The position numbers and the translations under genes are program-made. Below are positions 36,216-44,939 of a stretch of DNA of 64,000 nucleotides, piece by piece. Within the stretch, counting starts at the first letter, position 1, and every line of letters begins with the position of its first letter. The notes under the pieces are model-generated. The model ran no database searches, was not told the DNA's origin, and saw nothing but the letters and a program-made list of their open reading frames with translations. This stretch comes from Draconibacterium mangrovi (GTDB taxonomy: Bacteria; Bacteroidota; Bacteroidia; Bacteroidales; Prolixibacteraceae): assembly GCF_010586825.1 (NCBI RefSeq), contig NZ_JAAAGB010000007.1:186001-250000 (forward strand). The letters are read 5' to 3'.

Positions 36216-36288
36216 TTTGTTTGCCTAATTTTCTTAATCCAAGAATATGTTTAAATTTAGCAGGATTTTAATTTCAAAAAAAACTATT

Positions 36289-36296
36289 TAGATTTG
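36289..36296 (+). promoter_or_regulatory. Candidate -7 box for the hybrid sensor kinase
   Basis: TAGATTTG matches TAnnTTTG and lies 18 bases before the ATG at 36314. Confidence 0.4.
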
Positions 36297-36313
36297 TTTT
36301 AAAAGAACCTCGT

Positions 36314-38374
36314 ATGCGAATTTTTTTAATTTGCGTAATAGTACTAACCAATTGCTATTACCTAAATGCTCAATATAAAATTAAAGCTAGTAATAATTAT
36401 CCCCCGTTTAATTACACTGATCAGAGCGGCAATTTAGTTGGCTTTAATATCGACCTTGTAAAGGCCATAAACAGGCTTTATAACAACCAGATTGAAATTT
36501 TGGGAGCAAACTGGCAAATTGCAAACAGAATGCTGGACGATGGAGAGATTGACGGTATTATCGGAGCGCACTACCCCGGCTATCCAGAGAATCAACATCT
36601 TTATACCCGGTCGGTTATCAATACTTCGCATTGTTTTTTTTACAATAGTAATTATCATAAAAATATAACACCCGAATTGTTACGTACCATAAAAGAACCT
36701 GTTGTTGCTTTATGGAAAAACGATGTGCTGGTACGATACGTTTTAAGTATAAATCCTGCTACAAAATTTGTTTATGCTACTAACTACGATCAATTAATTG
36801 AATTTTTAGAAGACGAACAGGTTACATGTGCCATTGCTCAGCGAATTGGAGGAATGTACCATGTAGCAGAGCTGCAAAGAGAATACATAAAAACCACGAA
36901 CCACCGCATCCTGGAACGAAACATGGGTTTTATGCTTTCGCCAAATTCGGCTGAGCTTGCAGAAATAATAAATAATGCAACCGAGGTTTTACTTTCGAAC
37001 GGCGAATACCAACGCATTTATGACAAATGGCTGGCCGAGTACGATAAAGAATCGAATGGTTTGCGAGACTACTGGCGGTACATTATTTTAATTAGCGCAA
37101 TTGTTGGCATTATAATTCTGTTGCTAATTATTATCAACCGAATACTTCAGGCCAGAGTTCGGACTAAAACACAGGATCTTCAGCATCAACTCGACCTGAA
37201 TTCCGAGATTATGAAAGAACTGTCGCGTCAGAAAAACAAGGCTGAACAAAGTGATAAAATGAAGTCGGCTTTTTTAGCGAACATGAGTCACGAAATACGA
37301 ACCCCGATGAATGGCATTTTGGGTTTTGCCGAACTTTTAAAAACGCAAGCTTATTCTAAAGAGGAAGAACTTCAGTTTATAAACATCATTCAGCAGAGTG
37401 GTGACAGAATGCTGAATACCATTAATAATATTATTGATATTTCGAAAATCGAATCGGAAAACGAAGAGGTGCAGATTAAAAAAGTTGACGTTGTAAAAAT
37501 CGTATCCGAACTGAATGACTTTTTTATAGTTGAAGCAAATGAAAAAGGGATTGATCTGATTATTGAGTCTGAAGTCACAGCGCCATCGCCGAACTTTTAC
37601 AGCGATACCTACAAGCTAACTTCCATTTTAACCAACCTTATTAAAAATGCCATTAAATTCACCAAAAAAGGTTATGTAAAAATTCATTACACGCTTAGTA
37701 CTACTGAATTAAAAATTACGGTATGCGACACCGGAATTGGTATTGCTCCCGAAAAGCAAAAAGCAATATTCGATTACTTTGTCCAGGCCGACCATTCGCA
37801 CTCAAGCGGATACGAAGGATCGGGACTGGGGCTTTCAATTACACGTGGCTATATAAAACTGTTGAATGGAGATATCAGCGTTTCGTCCGCACCGGGAAAA
37901 GGCACTTCATTTAGCTTTGTTTTGCCAAATTTAAAGGTCGCTGGCATAACAGAGGAACCAGTTGTTAAAGAAACACCAACAGAACATGTGGATTACATCA
38001 GGAATGGTCATTTAAATATCATTATTGCTGAAGATGATGAAATTTCTTACAACTTTTTAAGCCATATCCTTTCCGATGTACCGGGCAATCTAAAGCGAGT
38101 TAAAAACGGGGCGGAAGTGATTGACCTTGTTTGGAAATATCCGGATACCGACGTTGTTTTAATGGACATTAAACTGCCCAAGATAAATGGACTTGAAGCA
38201 ACCAAACGAATAAGAGCATTTAACAAAGACGTGTACATTATTGCACAAACGGCATATGCACAGGAAAACTACAAACAGGAAGCAATTGCTGCGGGGTGTA
38301 ATAATTTCATTGTGAAACCGATTGATAAAAACCAGTTAAAAAAGATTCTGTCGAACTTAAAACAACCGGCCTAA
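36314..38374 (+). CDS. Hybrid sensor histidine kinase with periplasmic solute-binding domain
   Basis: This 686-residue inner-membrane protein has an export signal (1-20), then an SBP_bac_3 ligand-binding domain (21-245; IKASNNYPPFNYTDQSGNLV), one TM helix (about 255-278), a HisKA domain with His326 (FLANMSHEIRTPMNGI), an HATPase domain (NLIKNAIKFTKKG, VCDTGIGIAPEKQ, GSGLGLSI) and a C-terminal receiver (IIIAEDDE, Asp618 in VVLMDIKLP, Lys668 in FIVKPID). A periplasmic amino-acid- or small-solute-like ligand probably controls autophosphorylation and transfer to the internal receiver. No separate output regulator is adjacent; the final target could be a distant HPt or response regulator. Confidence 0.95.
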   Translation: MRIFLICVIVLTNCYYLNAQYKIKASNNYPPFNYTDQSGNLVGFNIDLVKAINRLYNNQIEILGANWQIANRMLDDGEIDGIIGAHYPGYPENQHLYTRSVINTSHCFFYNSNYHKNITPELLRTIKEPVVALWKNDVLVRYVLSINPATKFVYATNYDQLIEFLEDEQVTCAIAQRIGGMYHVAELQREYIKTTNHRILERNMGFMLSPNSAELAEIINNATEVLLSNGEYQRIYDKWLAEYDKESNGLRDYWRYIILISAIVGIIILLLIIINRILQARVRTKTQDLQHQLDLNSEIMKELSRQKNKAEQSDKMKSAFLANMSHEIRTPMNGILGFAELLKTQAYSKEEELQFINIIQQSGDRMLNTINNIIDISKIESENEEVQIKKVDVVKIVSELNDFFIVEANEKGIDLIIESEVTAPSPNFYSDTYKLTSILTNLIKNAIKFTKKGYVKIHYTLSTTELKITVCDTGIGIAPEKQKAIFDYFVQADHSHSSGYEGSGLGLSITRGYIKLLNGDISVSSAPGKGTSFSFVLPNLKVAGITEEPVVKETPTEHVDYIRNGHLNIIIAEDDEISYNFLSHILSDVPGNLKRVKNGAEVIDLVWKYPDTDVVLMDIKLPKINGLEATKRIRAFNKDVYIIAQTAYAQENYKQEAIAAGCNNFIVKPIDKNQLKKILSNLKQPA

Positions 38375-38388
38375 CCTGAATTGCAGAA

Positions 38389-38721
38389 TTAATGTGAACA
38401 ATTTACGCAGTTACGCGCTTGCGGCATAATAAGAATCCGCCCCAGAGGAATTGGCTTTTTACACTTTATACAGTGGCCAAAATCATGGTCATCAACTTTC
38501 GATAAGGCAAATTTTAACTTCTCCAGTTTGTCTTTTGATTTACGTAAAGCAGCTTCGGTAACACTTTTGTTGTTAATGGCATCCATTCGGGATACTCGCC
38601 CAATGGCATTTTCCGGCTCAACAGGTTTTGTCAACTCTTTATATTCCTGAATAAGTTTTTCCGTTTTTTCAATTTCGGAAGTTATCTGAACTTTAATTTT
38701 AACCTTATTCAGTTCTGCCAT
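38389..38721 (-). CDS. DksA/TraR-family zinc-finger protein
   Basis: A 110-residue protein with an N-terminal coiled coil (about 1-70) and a C-terminal zinc finger, CIKC-x17-CVNC. DksA-like proteins bind the RNA polymerase secondary channel and modulate transcription, often with ppGpp. The coiled-coil tip (SRMDAINNKSVTEAALRKSK) has the DxxxA-like arrangement near the tip (MDAINN), but I cannot be sure it matches the functional Asp pair. The window also holds a RelA/SpoT homologue, so both arms of the stringent response may be present. The ftsY gene is 16 bases upstream on the same strand; cotranscription is likely. Confidence 0.87.
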   Translation of the reverse strand: MAELNKVKIKVQITSEIEKTEKLIQEYKELTKPVEPENAIGRVSRMDAINNKSVTEAALRKSKDKLEKLKFALSKVDDHDFGHCIKCKKPIPLGRILIMPQARNCVNCSH

Positions 38722-38736
38722 ATCAACAAAATAGTA

Positions 38737-39687
38737 TTACGAAAAGAGCGAATCGACAAACTCGCGACGACGGAAAATTTGCAAATGCTCCATTTTCTCG
38801 CCAATACCAATGTATTTTACGGGAATTTTAAACTGGTCGGAAATACCAATTACAACACCACCTTTAGCAGTTCCGTCGAGTTTGGTTAATGCCAGTGCCG
38901 TTACTTCGGTGGCTTTTGTAAACTGTTTTGCCTGCTCAAATGCGTTTTGCCCTGTAGATCCATCCAGAACAAGTAAAACTTCATCCGGAGCGTCGGGAAC
39001 GATCTTCTGCATAACTTTTTTAATCTTGCTCAGCTCGTTCATTAAACCAATTTTATTGTGCAGTCGACCGGCAGTATCAATAATCACCACATCGGCATTG
39101 CTGGCTTTAGCCGATGCCAAAGTATCGTAGGCAACTGATGCCGGGTCTGAACCCATTTTTTGTTTTATGATAGGAACATCTACCCTTTCGGCCCAAACCT
39201 CCAATTGCTCAATTGCAGCAGCCCTGAATGTATCGGCAGCTCCCAACACAACTGATTTTCCGGCTTGTTTAAAATTGTATGCTAATTTACCAATGGTAGT
39301 GGTTTTACCCACTCCGTTTACACCAACAACCATAATTACATAAGGCCCGTCTTTTTGCGGAAGATCAAAATCTGAAACATCTGTAGTGTTATTCTCCTCC
39401 AATAAATCAGATATCTCATCTTTAAGGATACTATTCAGCTCGCTAACGCCCATGTATTTATCGCGGGAAACACGCTCTTCTATACGTTCAATGATTTTAA
39501 GCGTTGTATCAACTCCTACGTCCGATGTAATAAGTACCTCTTCCAGATTGTCTAAAACTTCGTCGTCAACTTTCGATTTTCCAACTACCGCACGACTCAG
39601 TTTCTTAAAAACACTTTCTTTTGTTTTCGACAATCCCTCGTCAAGACTCTCTTTCTTCTTTCTGTTAAAACTTCCGAATATGGCCAT
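38737..39687 (-). CDS. ftsY: Signal recognition particle receptor FtsY
   Basis: A 316-residue SRP GTPase that receives ribosome-SRP complexes at the membrane. The short N-terminal part is basic (FGSFNRKKKESLDEGL), the N domain spans about 15-95 and the G domain has GVNGVGKTTTIGKLA (G1), DTFRAAAIEQL, DTAGR (G3), TKLDGTAKGG (G4) and the C-terminal PVKYIGIGEKMEHLQIF. The start is placed at the ATG at 39687, giving the usual basic N terminus of Bacteroidota FtsY; the frame is open another 21 codons upstream. The DksA-like gene follows after 16 bases. Confidence 0.97.
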   Translation of the reverse strand: MAIFGSFNRKKKESLDEGLSKTKESVFKKLSRAVVGKSKVDDEVLDNLEEVLITSDVGVDTTLKIIERIEERVSRDKYMGVSELNSILKDEISDLLEENNTTDVSDFDLPQKDGPYVIMVVGVNGVGKTTTIGKLAYNFKQAGKSVVLGAADTFRAAAIEQLEVWAERVDVPIIKQKMGSDPASVAYDTLASAKASNADVVIIDTAGRLHNKIGLMNELSKIKKVMQKIVPDAPDEVLLVLDGSTGQNAFEQAKQFTKATEVTALALTKLDGTAKGGVVIGISDQFKIPVKYIGIGEKMEHLQIFRRREFVDSLFS

Positions 39688-39774
39688 ATAAAAATGATTT
39701 GCAGGTCCTAAAATAGTACAAAATTTGGTTACAGTAAATTTGTGGTACAAAAATTACCAAATCGTTTATATAAA

Positions 39775-39811
39775 CAAAAAAAGCTTTCATCTTACATGAA
39801 AGCTTTTTCTG
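39775..39811. terminator. Terminator between the L28/L33 operon and ftsY
   Basis: AGCTTTCAT (39782-39790) and ATGAAAGCT (39796-39804) are perfect arms with the loop CTTAC and have T-runs on either strand. It lies 25 bases past the DUF4295 stop on the minus strand. Confidence 0.85.
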
Positions 39812-39828
39812 TTATACATTATATTTTC

Positions 39829-39981
39829 TTATTTTTTAAAATAAGTTTTAACGTCATCGTTTGGCACCATTTCTTCTTTAAAAGCGTATGCTCCGGTTTT
39901 CTCCGATTTAGTCATTTTGATTACTTTCGCATAACCTTTACCGGCACCTTTCTGTAGTGATGCTACTGCTTTCTTTGCCAT
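39829..39981 (-). CDS. DUF4295 small ribosome-operon protein
   Basis: A 50-residue basic protein beginning MAKKAVASLQKGAGKGYAKV, with MTKSEKTGAYAFKEEMV in the middle and ending VKTYFKK. This is the DUF4295 family, found in Bacteroidota directly after rpmB and rpmG, as here, with seven bases between it and rpmG. The position suggests a ribosome-associated role, but the function is unknown. A strong terminator closes the operon. Confidence 0.92.
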   Translation of the reverse strand: MAKKAVASLQKGAGKGYAKVIKMTKSEKTGAYAFKEEMVPNDDVKTYFKK

Positions 39982-39988
39982 GTCTTAA

Positions 39989-40171
39989 TTATTTAATTTC
40001 TTTATGTACTGTTACTTTCTTAAGAATAGGATTGTATTTTTTCAATTCCATACGATCCGGAGTATTCTTTCTGTTCTTTGTAGTAATATACCTTGAAGTA
40101 CCTGGCACACCACTATCTTTATGCTCTGTGCATTCTAATATCACCTGCACTCTGTTACCTTTTTTTGCCAT
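39989..40171 (-). CDS. rpmG: 50S ribosomal protein L33
   Basis: A 60-residue L33 protein: [40 protein letters not shown] and [17 protein letters not shown] match the family. Three of the four zinc-type cysteines are absent (only Cys14 remains), so this is the zinc-independent (C-) form. It sits between rpmB and DUF4295 in the same order as in other Bacteroidota. Confidence 0.97.
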   Translation of the reverse strand: MAKKGNRVQVILECTEHKDSGVPGTSRYITTKNRKNTPDRMELKKYNPILKKVTVHKEIK

Positions 40172-40184
40172 AGCTTAAGATCTT

Positions 40185-40427
40185 TTAAAATTTATCAATA
40201 AAACCTTTTTCCTGTGCCTCGGCTAAAGCAGACTTAATGCCTTTTTTATTAATGGTACGCATACCGGCAGCAGATACTGTTAGTTGCACCCAACGATCTT
40301 CGTGGGGCATATAAAATTTCTTTTTAAACAGGTTTATATCGAACTTTCTTTTAGTTCTTCTTTTCGAGTGAGAAACATTGTTACCCACCATTGCTTTTTT
40401 ACCTGTTATTTGACAAACTCGTGACAT
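40185..40427 (-). CDS. rpmB: 50S ribosomal protein L28
   Basis: An 80-residue L28 protein: [33 protein letters not shown] and the C-terminal [14 protein letters not shown] are diagnostic. First gene of the rpmB-rpmG-DUF4295 operon. Only one cysteine is present, so this is the zinc-free form. Confidence 0.97.
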   Translation of the reverse strand: MSRVCQITGKKAMVGNNVSHSKRRTKRKFDINLFKKKFYMPHEDRWVQLTVSAAGMRTINKKGIKSALAEAQEKGFIDKF

Positions 40428-40760
40428 TTCTTTATAATTTCTTGATGTTCAAAATAAACACATTACTAAAAACGGAGTGCAAAGAAAATACTTTTTTAGA
40501 AAATAATCAAGCAGTTATCCTAATTTTTGCAAAAACAATTAACAATACAGTGTTAATACTCAGGAAAAAACGAGTTTTCTACTCAATCGCCTGCAAATAT
40601 ATGCTAATTTTCGACAGCTTGAAAAGAATATTGAAGCAATATTAATTTTTCTGAAAATAGATGATTAACAGATTATTTTATGATTCATTAGCTTCGTTAG
40701 AGCATCCTCAATTGATATTATGAACAATAATCTTACGACTAAGAACCGCATATAAAAAAC
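40428..40760. other. Intergenic region upstream of rpmB
   Basis: About 330 AT-rich bases. They should include the rpmB promoter; on the minus strand TTTTCTTTGC (near 40480) is one base away from the TAnnTTTG consensus. Nothing else is recognisable. Confidence 0.4.
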
Positions 40761-40790
40761 AAAAGGCCCGGAATAGCTCCCGAACCTTTT
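40761..40790 (-). terminator. Terminator of the TPR gene at 40811
   Basis: AAAAGG (40761-40766) pairs with CCTTTT (40785-40790), with inner G-C pairs (CCGG with CCCG). On the minus strand the stem is followed by TGTTTTTTATA. Confidence 0.7.
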
Positions 40791-40810
40791 ACTTTATAAT
40801 TGCAAATCTC

Positions 40811-41608
40811 TTATAAACTTTGCTCACATGCAGCCAATACTTTTTTAGCATTTGCATTTGTAGGATCAAGCTCCAGGGCTTTTTTCAGCAACGGAATAGC
40901 TTGTTCAAAGCTTTTCTTACCCGCTGCTACTGCATTTTTATATTCGTCGTCTAAAGTTGTGATGCTACCAGAATTAACACTTTCGGTTGCACTTTTAATG
41001 GTGGCAGCTCCTTCCTGATACTTGTCGTATCCTTGAGAGAAATAAACCTTGGCAATGTTTTCAACCAATTCGGCTTTATTTTCCTCGCTAACAGCAACTC
41101 CTTCAACTGACGATTTTCCTTCAGCAACTAAAGCTTCAGCAGCCTTTTTCAACGAAGCACTTTTGTATTTTTCGGCCTTGTCGTTATTAAAATCGTTTTG
41201 TGAAATAGCAAAACAATTGGCGGCTTCAACAAAGTCTTCGCTTTTATAGCTTTTAATTCCTTCATTATAGAAAATTTTACCTGCTTGCTCTTCAATACCT
41301 TCCTCAGGATAATTTGCTATAGCAGCTTTATAAAGCTCAATTGCTTTATCGTACTCTTTGCTATCTACTGCATCCGATGCTTTACTCTTTGCTACAGCCG
41401 GGCGCAATTGACCAAGTACGGCATTAATATTATCCTCATTCTGTCCATGATCAGGGATAGCCAATACAGATTCGAATAATTCAATTGCTTTTTCAAAATC
41501 TTTGCTTTCAACAGCGGCATTTGCCTGAGTCATTACTTCACTGGCGTCCTGGGCAAATGACATTACTGAAATAAACACAATCACCATTAACAATACTACT
41601 CTTTTCAT
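40811..41608 (-). CDS. Periplasmic TPR-repeat protein
   Basis: A 265-residue protein with a signal peptide (VVLLMVIVFISVMSFAQ) and several TPR motifs (AAVESKDFEKAIELFESVL at about 31-49, DAVDSKEYDKAIELYKAAI at 79-97, and a final AIPLLKKALELDPTNANAKK). Between them are imperfect TPR-like helices. TPR proteins act as scaffolds for protein complexes; no partner is visible here. A TATTTTTG box lies 67 bases upstream, and a terminator follows the gene, so it is probably a single-gene unit. Confidence 0.85.
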   Translation of the reverse strand: MKRVVLLMVIVFISVMSFAQDASEVMTQANAAVESKDFEKAIELFESVLAIPDHGQNEDNINAVLGQLRPAVAKSKASDAVDSKEYDKAIELYKAAIANYPEEGIEEQAGKIFYNEGIKSYKSEDFVEAANCFAISQNDFNNDKAEKYKSASLKKAAEALVAEGKSSVEGVAVSEENKAELVENIAKVYFSQGYDKYQEGAATIKSATESVNSGSITTLDDEYKNAVAAGKKSFEQAIPLLKKALELDPTNANAKKVLAACEQSL

Positions 41609-41674
41609 TTTTCAACTACTTTTTGATATTTTATAATTCAATTTAATTTTCCTGTAAATTTCGTCGATGAGCCC

Positions 41675-41682
41675 CAAAAATA
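41675..41682 (-). promoter_or_regulatory. Candidate -7 box for the TPR gene
   Basis: On the minus strand this reads TATTTTTG, fitting TAnnTTTG, 67 bases upstream of the start at 41608. Confidence 0.4.
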
Positions 41683-41794
41683 GTAATTCTGAATTAAAAA
41701 CCTAAAATACAGCAATTAAGATTCGCGACTCTTTTTACATATATTGCAAAAACAAAAACAATACCATTTAAAAATGGCGTTATTTTCTAGCTAC

Positions 41795-42082
41795 TTACGG
41801 GTTAAGTAAATCCGGATTCCAAAAGTTCAATATATTTCTAATGAGGTGAAGATTGTTTGCCGCCTCAGTATTCCCGGAGTCAATATCCAACACATGGTTA
41901 AAAGCATTAATAGCCTCTCCCCAATTTTGGTATTTTTGTGCAATATTTCCTTTCAGTAAAAAATAACGTACAGTATTCTGCTCATCAAGTTTTTCAAAAA
42001 GGTTTCTGGCTTGTTCCGCCTTCTCGGTTCTCAACAAATCTTCAATTACTTTCAGGTTGTTTTCAATTTCCGTACTCTCCAT
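41795..42082 (-). CDS. Small TPR-like protein
   Basis: A 95-residue cytoplasmic protein with two TPR-like helical hairpins (LLRTEKAEQARNLFEKL and YQNWGEAINAFNHVLDID) and a hydrophobic C terminus (NILNFWNPDLLNP). It starts two bases after the stop of the RelA/SpoT homologue on the same strand, so the two are almost certainly cotranscribed and may be coupled in translation. A role as partner or modulator of the alarmone enzyme is a guess from position only. Confidence 0.8.
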   Translation of the reverse strand: MESTEIENNLKVIEDLLRTEKAEQARNLFEKLDEQNTVRYFLLKGNIAQKYQNWGEAINAFNHVLDIDSGNTEAANNLHLIRNILNFWNPDLLNP

Positions 42083-42084
42083 TT

Positions 42085-44274
42085 CTATTTCTCTCCCCTG
42101 CTTACTGAAATAACACCATTTACCTTTTTTAGTTTATGAATTAGAAATTCGAGGTGATCAAGATTATAAACCGAAATCTGTAATATTCCTTCGAAATTGC
42201 CTTTATCGCTCGAAATATTTATCGATCGCATTTGTGTGCCAACATCTTTTGCAATTATGTGTGTAATCTCAGAAATGATACCAACTTCATCCGTCCCGGA
42301 CACGTGCAATGAAGTTAAGAATGAGCTGTTACTGGTATTGTCTTTCCACACGGTTTTTATAATACGGTAAGGAAAACGCTCTTTCATTTGAGGCGCATTC
42401 GGGCAACTGGCACGATGAATTTTTATACCTTCATTTATGGTAACAAACCCAAAAATTTTATCGCCAAAAACCGGATTACAACATTTTGCCAACTTATAAT
42501 TTACGTTTTTCAGGTTATTGTCGATGATCAGAAAGTCTTCGCCACCATCATACGTAAAATTTTTCGCCTCGCTTGTTGGCAAAAGCTCTTCAATGGTCTT
42601 TTTCGTTGTCTCCTCTTCTTCTTTTTCAACAAAAAGCGATTTAACTTCAAGCGTATCGATTTTACCAATTGCTATTTCATAGTATAAATCAACTGCCAGT
42701 TTAAAGCCAAAATGTTTCAGAATTTTACGTATTGCATCGTCGTTCAAATCCAGTTTCCAGTTTTTAAATTTGCGCAACAACATTTCTCGGCCATCATTTG
42801 CCTGGCGGTTACGGTCTTCGTTCAAACTCGTTTTTACCCGGTTTTTAGCTTTCGATGTAACCACAAAATCCAACCAGTCTAATTTTGGTTTCTGGTTATT
42901 CGACGTGTCAATCTCAATTTGATCGCCGTTTTTAAGTTTGTGTTTTAAAGTAACTTTCTTGCCATTTATTTTTCCGCCAACACAGGTATCGCCAATGCGC
43001 GAATGAATTTCGTAAGCAAAATCCAGCACTGTAGCACCCGATGGCATTTTCTTCAAATCGCCCTTTGGCGTAAAAACAAATATCTCGTCGCTGTATATAT
43101 CAGTGTTAAAATGATCGATGAAATCAACCGCATTTAATCCCGGATTTTCAAGAATATCGCGAATTCCGGCCAGCCATGAGTCGAAACTGGATTCCTTACC
43201 ACCTTTATACTTCCAGTGTGCAGCCAAACCTTTTTCAGCAACTTCGTCCATTCGTTTGGTACGGATTTGTATTTCAACCCATTTTTTATGCGGCCCCATT
43301 ACCGTTGTGTGAAGCGACTCGTAGCCGTTTGATTTTGGAATGGTTATCCAATCACGCAAGCGATTCGGATTGGTTTGATACTCCTCGGTAACAAAGGAAT
43401 AAGCAGTCCAGCAGTCGGCTTTTTCATTTTCCGGTTCCGAATCAAGAATCACACGAATGGCAAACAAATCCATTACCTCGTCGAACGATACATTCTTTTT
43501 GCGCATTTTGGTATTAATCGATGAAATAGACTTTGTACGTGCTTTCATCGAAAATTTCAATCCGCGTTGCTGTAGCTTTTTCTCAATGGGTTTAACAAAT
43601 TCGGCTACAAAGCTGGCTCGCTCGCGTTCGGTTTCTTTTAAACGGTTTACTACGTAAAAATATTCATCAGGCTTTTGAATTTTCAGGCAAATATCCTGCA
43701 TCTCGGAATTTATATTGTACAGACCAAGCCGGTGAGCCAAAGGAGCATATAAATATTGTGTTTCGTTGGCGAGTTTCTGACGGTTTGCTTCGTTGTAAAC
43801 TTCAAGATTGCGCATTACCTGTAAACGGTCGGCAATTTTCACCAGAATTACACGTACATCGCCGGCCAACGCAAGCATCAGTTTTCGGTAATTTTCCGAA
43901 TGCAGGTCAATGGTATCGGTTCCCAACGCATTGATTTTAGCCATGCCTTCCAGAATAGAACTGATATGCGTTCCAAATTTTTCACCAATTTCTTCCTGGG
44001 TTACTTTTTCCTTTAACCCGGCGTACATTACGTTGTGTAACAAACCTGTAATTACCGAGTCGGGCTCAAGACCGATCTCCATTGCAATTATGGAGGCCAC
44101 TTCGAGTGAATGACTTAGAATTACTTCGCCGTGGGAAAAGCGGGTTTCACCAAGAACTTTTTGGGCGAATTCAAAAGCATTCTCAAGTTTCAGAAACGAT
44201 GCATCGTCCCACGTTAACTGGCAAAACTCCTTTAAGTGGTCGTATCTGGTATATATTTGTTCTCTGGGTTCCAT
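42085..44274 (-). CDS. RelA/SpoT homologue with degenerate hydrolase site
   Basis: A 729-residue (p)ppGpp enzyme. The N-terminal HD domain (about 45-190) keeps His55 and IADR (147-150), but the central HD motif is His80-Asn81 (LLHNVMYAG) and the ED pair that normally follows is missing, so ppGpp hydrolysis is probably lost. The synthetase domain (about 235-350) looks intact: ARTKSISSINTKM, DLFAIRVI, PKSNGYESLHTTV and VEIQIRTKRM. TGS (about 395-455), a helical region and the ACT domain (about 650-729) follow. It likely makes ppGpp on stalled ribosomes like RelA, while another enzyme degrades it (inference). Cotranscribed with the TPR-like gene downstream. Confidence 0.93.
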   Translation of the reverse strand: MEPREQIYTRYDHLKEFCQLTWDDASFLKLENAFEFAQKVLGETRFSHGEVILSHSLEVASIIAMEIGLEPDSVITGLLHNVMYAGLKEKVTQEEIGEKFGTHISSILEGMAKINALGTDTIDLHSENYRKLMLALAGDVRVILVKIADRLQVMRNLEVYNEANRQKLANETQYLYAPLAHRLGLYNINSEMQDICLKIQKPDEYFYVVNRLKETERERASFVAEFVKPIEKKLQQRGLKFSMKARTKSISSINTKMRKKNVSFDEVMDLFAIRVILDSEPENEKADCWTAYSFVTEEYQTNPNRLRDWITIPKSNGYESLHTTVMGPHKKWVEIQIRTKRMDEVAEKGLAAHWKYKGGKESSFDSWLAGIRDILENPGLNAVDFIDHFNTDIYSDEIFVFTPKGDLKKMPSGATVLDFAYEIHSRIGDTCVGGKINGKKVTLKHKLKNGDQIEIDTSNNQKPKLDWLDFVVTSKAKNRVKTSLNEDRNRQANDGREMLLRKFKNWKLDLNDDAIRKILKHFGFKLAVDLYYEIAIGKIDTLEVKSLFVEKEEEETTKKTIEELLPTSEAKNFTYDGGEDFLIIDNNLKNVNYKLAKCCNPVFGDKIFGFVTINEGIKIHRASCPNAPQMKERFPYRIIKTVWKDNTSNSSFLTSLHVSGTDEVGIISEITHIIAKDVGTQMRSINISSDKGNFEGILQISVYNLDHLEFLIHKLKKVNGVISVSRGEK

Positions 44275-44280
44275 GGTGTA

Positions 44281-44316
44281 AAAATAAAAAAGGCTGCCAA
44301 AAGAGCAGCCTTTTAA
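44281..44316 (-). terminator. Terminator of the ferritin gene
   Basis: AGGCTGC (44291-44297) pairs with GCAGCCT (44305-44311). On the minus strand TTTTTTATTTTT follows. It separates ferritin from the RelA/SpoT gene. Confidence 0.85.
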
Positions 44317-44337
44317 TTCTATATATTGATTTGAATT

Positions 44338-44853
44338 TTATTGTGCTGCAGCAGTAGTATCAACGAAGGTACGATTACGCATTTCACGATCCAGCATAAA
44401 AATACCGTTACCTTGGCCATTAATGAGCTTTAACGTATCAAGTATTTCTGTAACGTTAGCTTCTTCTTCTACTTGCTCATCAACAAACCAGCGCAAAAAA
44501 CTTTGTGTTGCATGATCTCTTTCCTCAACGGCAACATCAACCAAATTATCGATCAAACTGGTAACCAACTGCTCATGTTCAAGTGTTTTCTCATAAACAT
44601 CAATAACACCTTCCCATGTAGTTGGCATTTGGTCAATGGCTTTTAACTCAACTTTACCTCCACGTTCAACTACATAATTAAAAAACTTATTGGCATGAGT
44701 CAGCTCTTCCTGGTACTGAACATACATCCAGTTGGCAAAACCCGGCAGCCCTTTATCGTTAAAATAGGCTGACATTGAGAGGTATAATAATGATGAATAT
44801 TGTTCTGCGTTTATTTGCTCATTTAACGCTTTTAGTACTTTTTCTTTCAACAT
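44338..44853 (-). CDS. ftnA: Ferritin
   Basis: A 171-residue non-haem ferritin that oxidises and stores iron as a 24-mer. The four-helix bundle carries the ferroxidase ligands Glu17 (NEQINAEQY), Glu50 and His53 (QYQEELTHANKF), Glu94 (YEKTLEHEQ region) and later acidic residues (VEERDHATQSFLRWFVDEQVEEE). The length is normal for bacterial FtnA. It is a single-gene unit ended by its own terminator. Confidence 0.96.
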   Translation of the reverse strand: MLKEKVLKALNEQINAEQYSSLLYLSMSAYFNDKGLPGFANWMYVQYQEELTHANKFFNYVVERGGKVELKAIDQMPTTWEGVIDVYEKTLEHEQLVTSLIDNLVDVAVEERDHATQSFLRWFVDEQVEEEANVTEILDTLKLINGQGNGIFMLDREMRNRTFVDTTAAAQ

Positions 44854-44911
44854 GATCTACTTGTTTTATGATTTTGTGCTTAAAAGTAGAAAAAAGGACA
44901 GAAAGATAAAA

Positions 44912-44939
44912 AAGAAAGATCCGTTTTCGGATCTTTCTT
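44912..44939 (-). terminator. Orphan terminator-like hairpin upstream of ferritin
   Basis: AAGAAAGATCCG (44912-44923) and CGGATCTTTCTT (44928-44939) are perfect 12-bp arms with a TTTT loop. The T-run (CTTTTTTATC) is on the minus strand. No minus-strand gene precedes it: the next gene to the right is the plus-strand curlin gene. It may end a small RNA coming from the 45 kb gap, or protect ferritin from readthrough. Confidence 0.6.
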
